Shown here piece after piece: positions 63,042 to 64,000 of a stretch of DNA of 64,000 nt. The stretch is taken from positions 1 through 64,000 of the forward strand of contig CAZXLJ010000002.1 in NCBI GenBank assembly GCA_964641175.1. Reading direction: 5' to 3'. The DNA is from CAYNST01 sp964641175. Its GTDB lineage: Bacteria > Pseudomonadota > Gammaproteobacteria > Pseudomonadales > Cellvibrionaceae. Position numbers and translations under genes: made by a program. The notes beneath the pieces were generated by a model. It saw only the letters and a list, made by a program, of their open reading frames with translations. It did not search any database and had not been told where the DNA came from. Positions within the stretch are counted from its first letter, which is position 1, and the number at the start of each line of letters is the position of its first letter.

Positions 63042-63733
63042 TGTATTCGCGGCTGCGCCATTCACTCAACTGGCCAGTCTGGTTGTGGATCCTCCTGATT
63101 TTACAGGGTTGTGCCACCACCTCCCCTGTCCCCAGAGAAGATCCCCTCGCCGCGTTTCACGAGGCCCGCCCCAAGTCCATACTTATCCTGCCAATTGTCA
63201 ATCAGTCAGTTGACGTTAAAGCGTCAACTTCAGTATTGACCACATTGCCCCGCATGCTCGCCGAAAAGGGTTACTACGTCTTCCCTGTAAATACGGTTAA
63301 AACCCTGCTGGAATTCGAGGGGATGTATGAACCGGCGGAAATCCACGGAGCCCCGCCGGAACAGCTTGCCGAACTGTTCGGTGCTGACGCCATACTTTAC
63401 GTAACCATCCACCGATGGACCGCTCAATATGTGGTTCTGCAGACCCGCACGGTCGTCGACTTTGAATACCGGATCGTCCACCGGGACGGCAGCTCGTTAT
63501 GGTCCGCACGTAAGGAACTGAGCTATATACCGGAAAGCGGCGGGAGCGGAAACAGTTTTGCCAATCTCGTTGTTTCAGCCGTTTCAGCCGCGCTGGAACG
63601 AGCCGACCCGAATTACCTGCCGCTGACCAGGCAGGCTAACAAGGAAGTTTTCTACCAAGATAGACCTTCCATACCGCCCGGACCCTATTCACCCCGGTAC
63701 GAAGAATATTATTCTGAATTCGAGGACCAGTAG
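63041..63733 (+). CDS. GNA1162-like (DUF799) lipoprotein
   Basis: 230 residues. Lipobox LQGC. The body matches GNA1162-type proteins: RPKSILILPIVNQSVDVKAS (about 44-63), LTTLPRMLAEKGYYVFPVNTV, and AELFGADAILYVTIHRWTAQY (about 109-129). This family is structurally related to TolB-N-like domains and is an outer-membrane antigen in Neisseria. Its last residues are Tyr- and Glu-rich. Last gene of the operon; the next gene runs toward it on the other strand and overlaps its end. Confidence 0.9.
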   Translation: MYSRLRHSLNWPVWLWILLILQGCATTSPVPREDPLAAFHEARPKSILILPIVNQSVDVKASTSVLTTLPRMLAEKGYYVFPVNTVKTLLEFEGMYEPAEIHGAPPEQLAELFGADAILYVTIHRWTAQYVVLQTRTVVDFEYRIVHRDGSSLWSARKELSYIPESGGSGNSFANLVVSAVSAALERADPNYLPLTRQANKEVFYQDRPSIPPGPYSPRYEEYYSEFEDQ

Positions 63734-63981
63734 ATCCGTCTCTTGGCCACAGAACGCTTCAGTTTTGCAAGTCGTTTGCGTAGCTGCCCATCAAGACTGT
63801 TGCGTTTTTGGGCGAGTGCAGTTTCAAACGGATATTCAGAACACAGGCGGGCATCGCAGGCAACATCGCCGCAGCAACCGCTCAAAGCCTTTTCGACCAC
63901 TGGCTCGAGGATGCAGGAGTCTTTCCAGAAGTGCAGCAGGTACTCTGAAAACGGCTCTATCCGGAAATTCCGGCTAGCCAT
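63709..63981 (-). CDS. Small cysteine-containing hypothetical protein
   Basis: 90 residues from the ATG at 63981 (a GTG at 63990 is also open). Five cysteines, including the group LSGCCGDVACDARLC (about 34-48), and a basic Lys/Arg-rich C-terminus. No signal peptide or membrane helix. It overlaps the end of the DUF799 gene by 25 bases. No function is known to me; the cysteine cluster might bind metal. Confidence 0.5.
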   Translation of the reverse strand: MASRNFRIEPFSEYLLHFWKDSCILEPVVEKALSGCCGDVACDARLCSEYPFETALAQKRNSLDGQLRKRLAKLKRSVAKRRIYWSSNSE

Positions 63982-64000
63982 GACCGACACTGCAAGCTGC

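Overview
The window looks like a chromosomal piece of a free-living, Gram-negative gammaproteobacterium, probably marine or aquatic and probably a metagenome or short-read assembly. The evidence is the families present: LpxD, TonB and a TonB-dependent receptor, NsrR, azurin, PA2778/PA2779-type proteins, many lipoproteins with lipoboxes, and serine-rich linkers of the kind common in Cellvibrionales-like bacteria. The genus cannot be named from sequence reading alone. There are two 100-N scaffold gaps. The first is flanked by an identical 55-base sequence on both sides, which looks like unmerged assembly overlap. No rRNA, tRNA, CRISPR, prophage or transposase gene was seen.

Layout. 1-2350: gdhA (minus), a gene-poor stretch and a doubtful hypothetical gene. 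2342-6901: a periplasmic binding-like protein diverging from a complete pqqABCDE operon, with pqqA only 23 codons long. 7020-10867: a short-chain dehydrogenase and a clan GH-A-like lipoprotein. 11280-14513: an SLC13-type anion permease with RCK domains converging on the potassium transporter trkH. 14725-22550: a nitric-oxide block made of azurin, nnrS, nsrR, a 41-codon membrane peptide, a fused di-heme norC, norB, norQ and norD, with a candidate NsrR operator between azurin and nnrS. 22763-31473: a DUF411 protein, a TonB-dependent receptor, an S41 protease lipoprotein, a small lipoprotein, a CAP-domain lipoprotein and a secreted oligoendopeptidase F. 31605-38839: two translationally coupled hybrid histidine kinases, the first carrying eight exact 92-residue HAMP repeats.

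39012-45838: a Pmp3/YqaE peptide on the minus strand, then a Fur-box-preceded five-gene operon (imelysin, di-heme oxidoreductase, second di-heme oxidoreductase, second imelysin, Tat-exported DUF1513 protein). This is probably an envelope iron-acquisition system whose biochemistry is poorly defined. 46000-49122: a DUF2238-like membrane protein, an orphan lpxD, and a PA2778/PA2779 cysteine-peptidase pair. 49319-57455: a PQQ-dependent sugar dehydrogenase (a likely client of the pqq operon), a secreted CotH-kinase lipoprotein interrupted by a gap, an Old Yellow Enzyme, a secreted hypothetical protein and a 982-residue lamin-tail/PEP-synthase-like exported protein. 57606-63990: a PGPGW membrane protein, a TonB-family protein, an Amt transporter with a sigma-54 type promoter, a 330-base mobile-element-like repeat, and a CsgG / small lipoprotein / DUF4810 / GNA1162-like operon.

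Themes. NO detoxification and possible denitrification (nor, nnrS, azurin), nitrogen assimilation (gdhA, amt), PQQ-based periplasmic sugar oxidation, and envelope iron handling dominate. A dispersed repeat with conserved terminal inverted repeats occurs three times: at the left window edge next to the gdhA stop, next to the second kinase stop, and as a full-length copy between amt and csgG.
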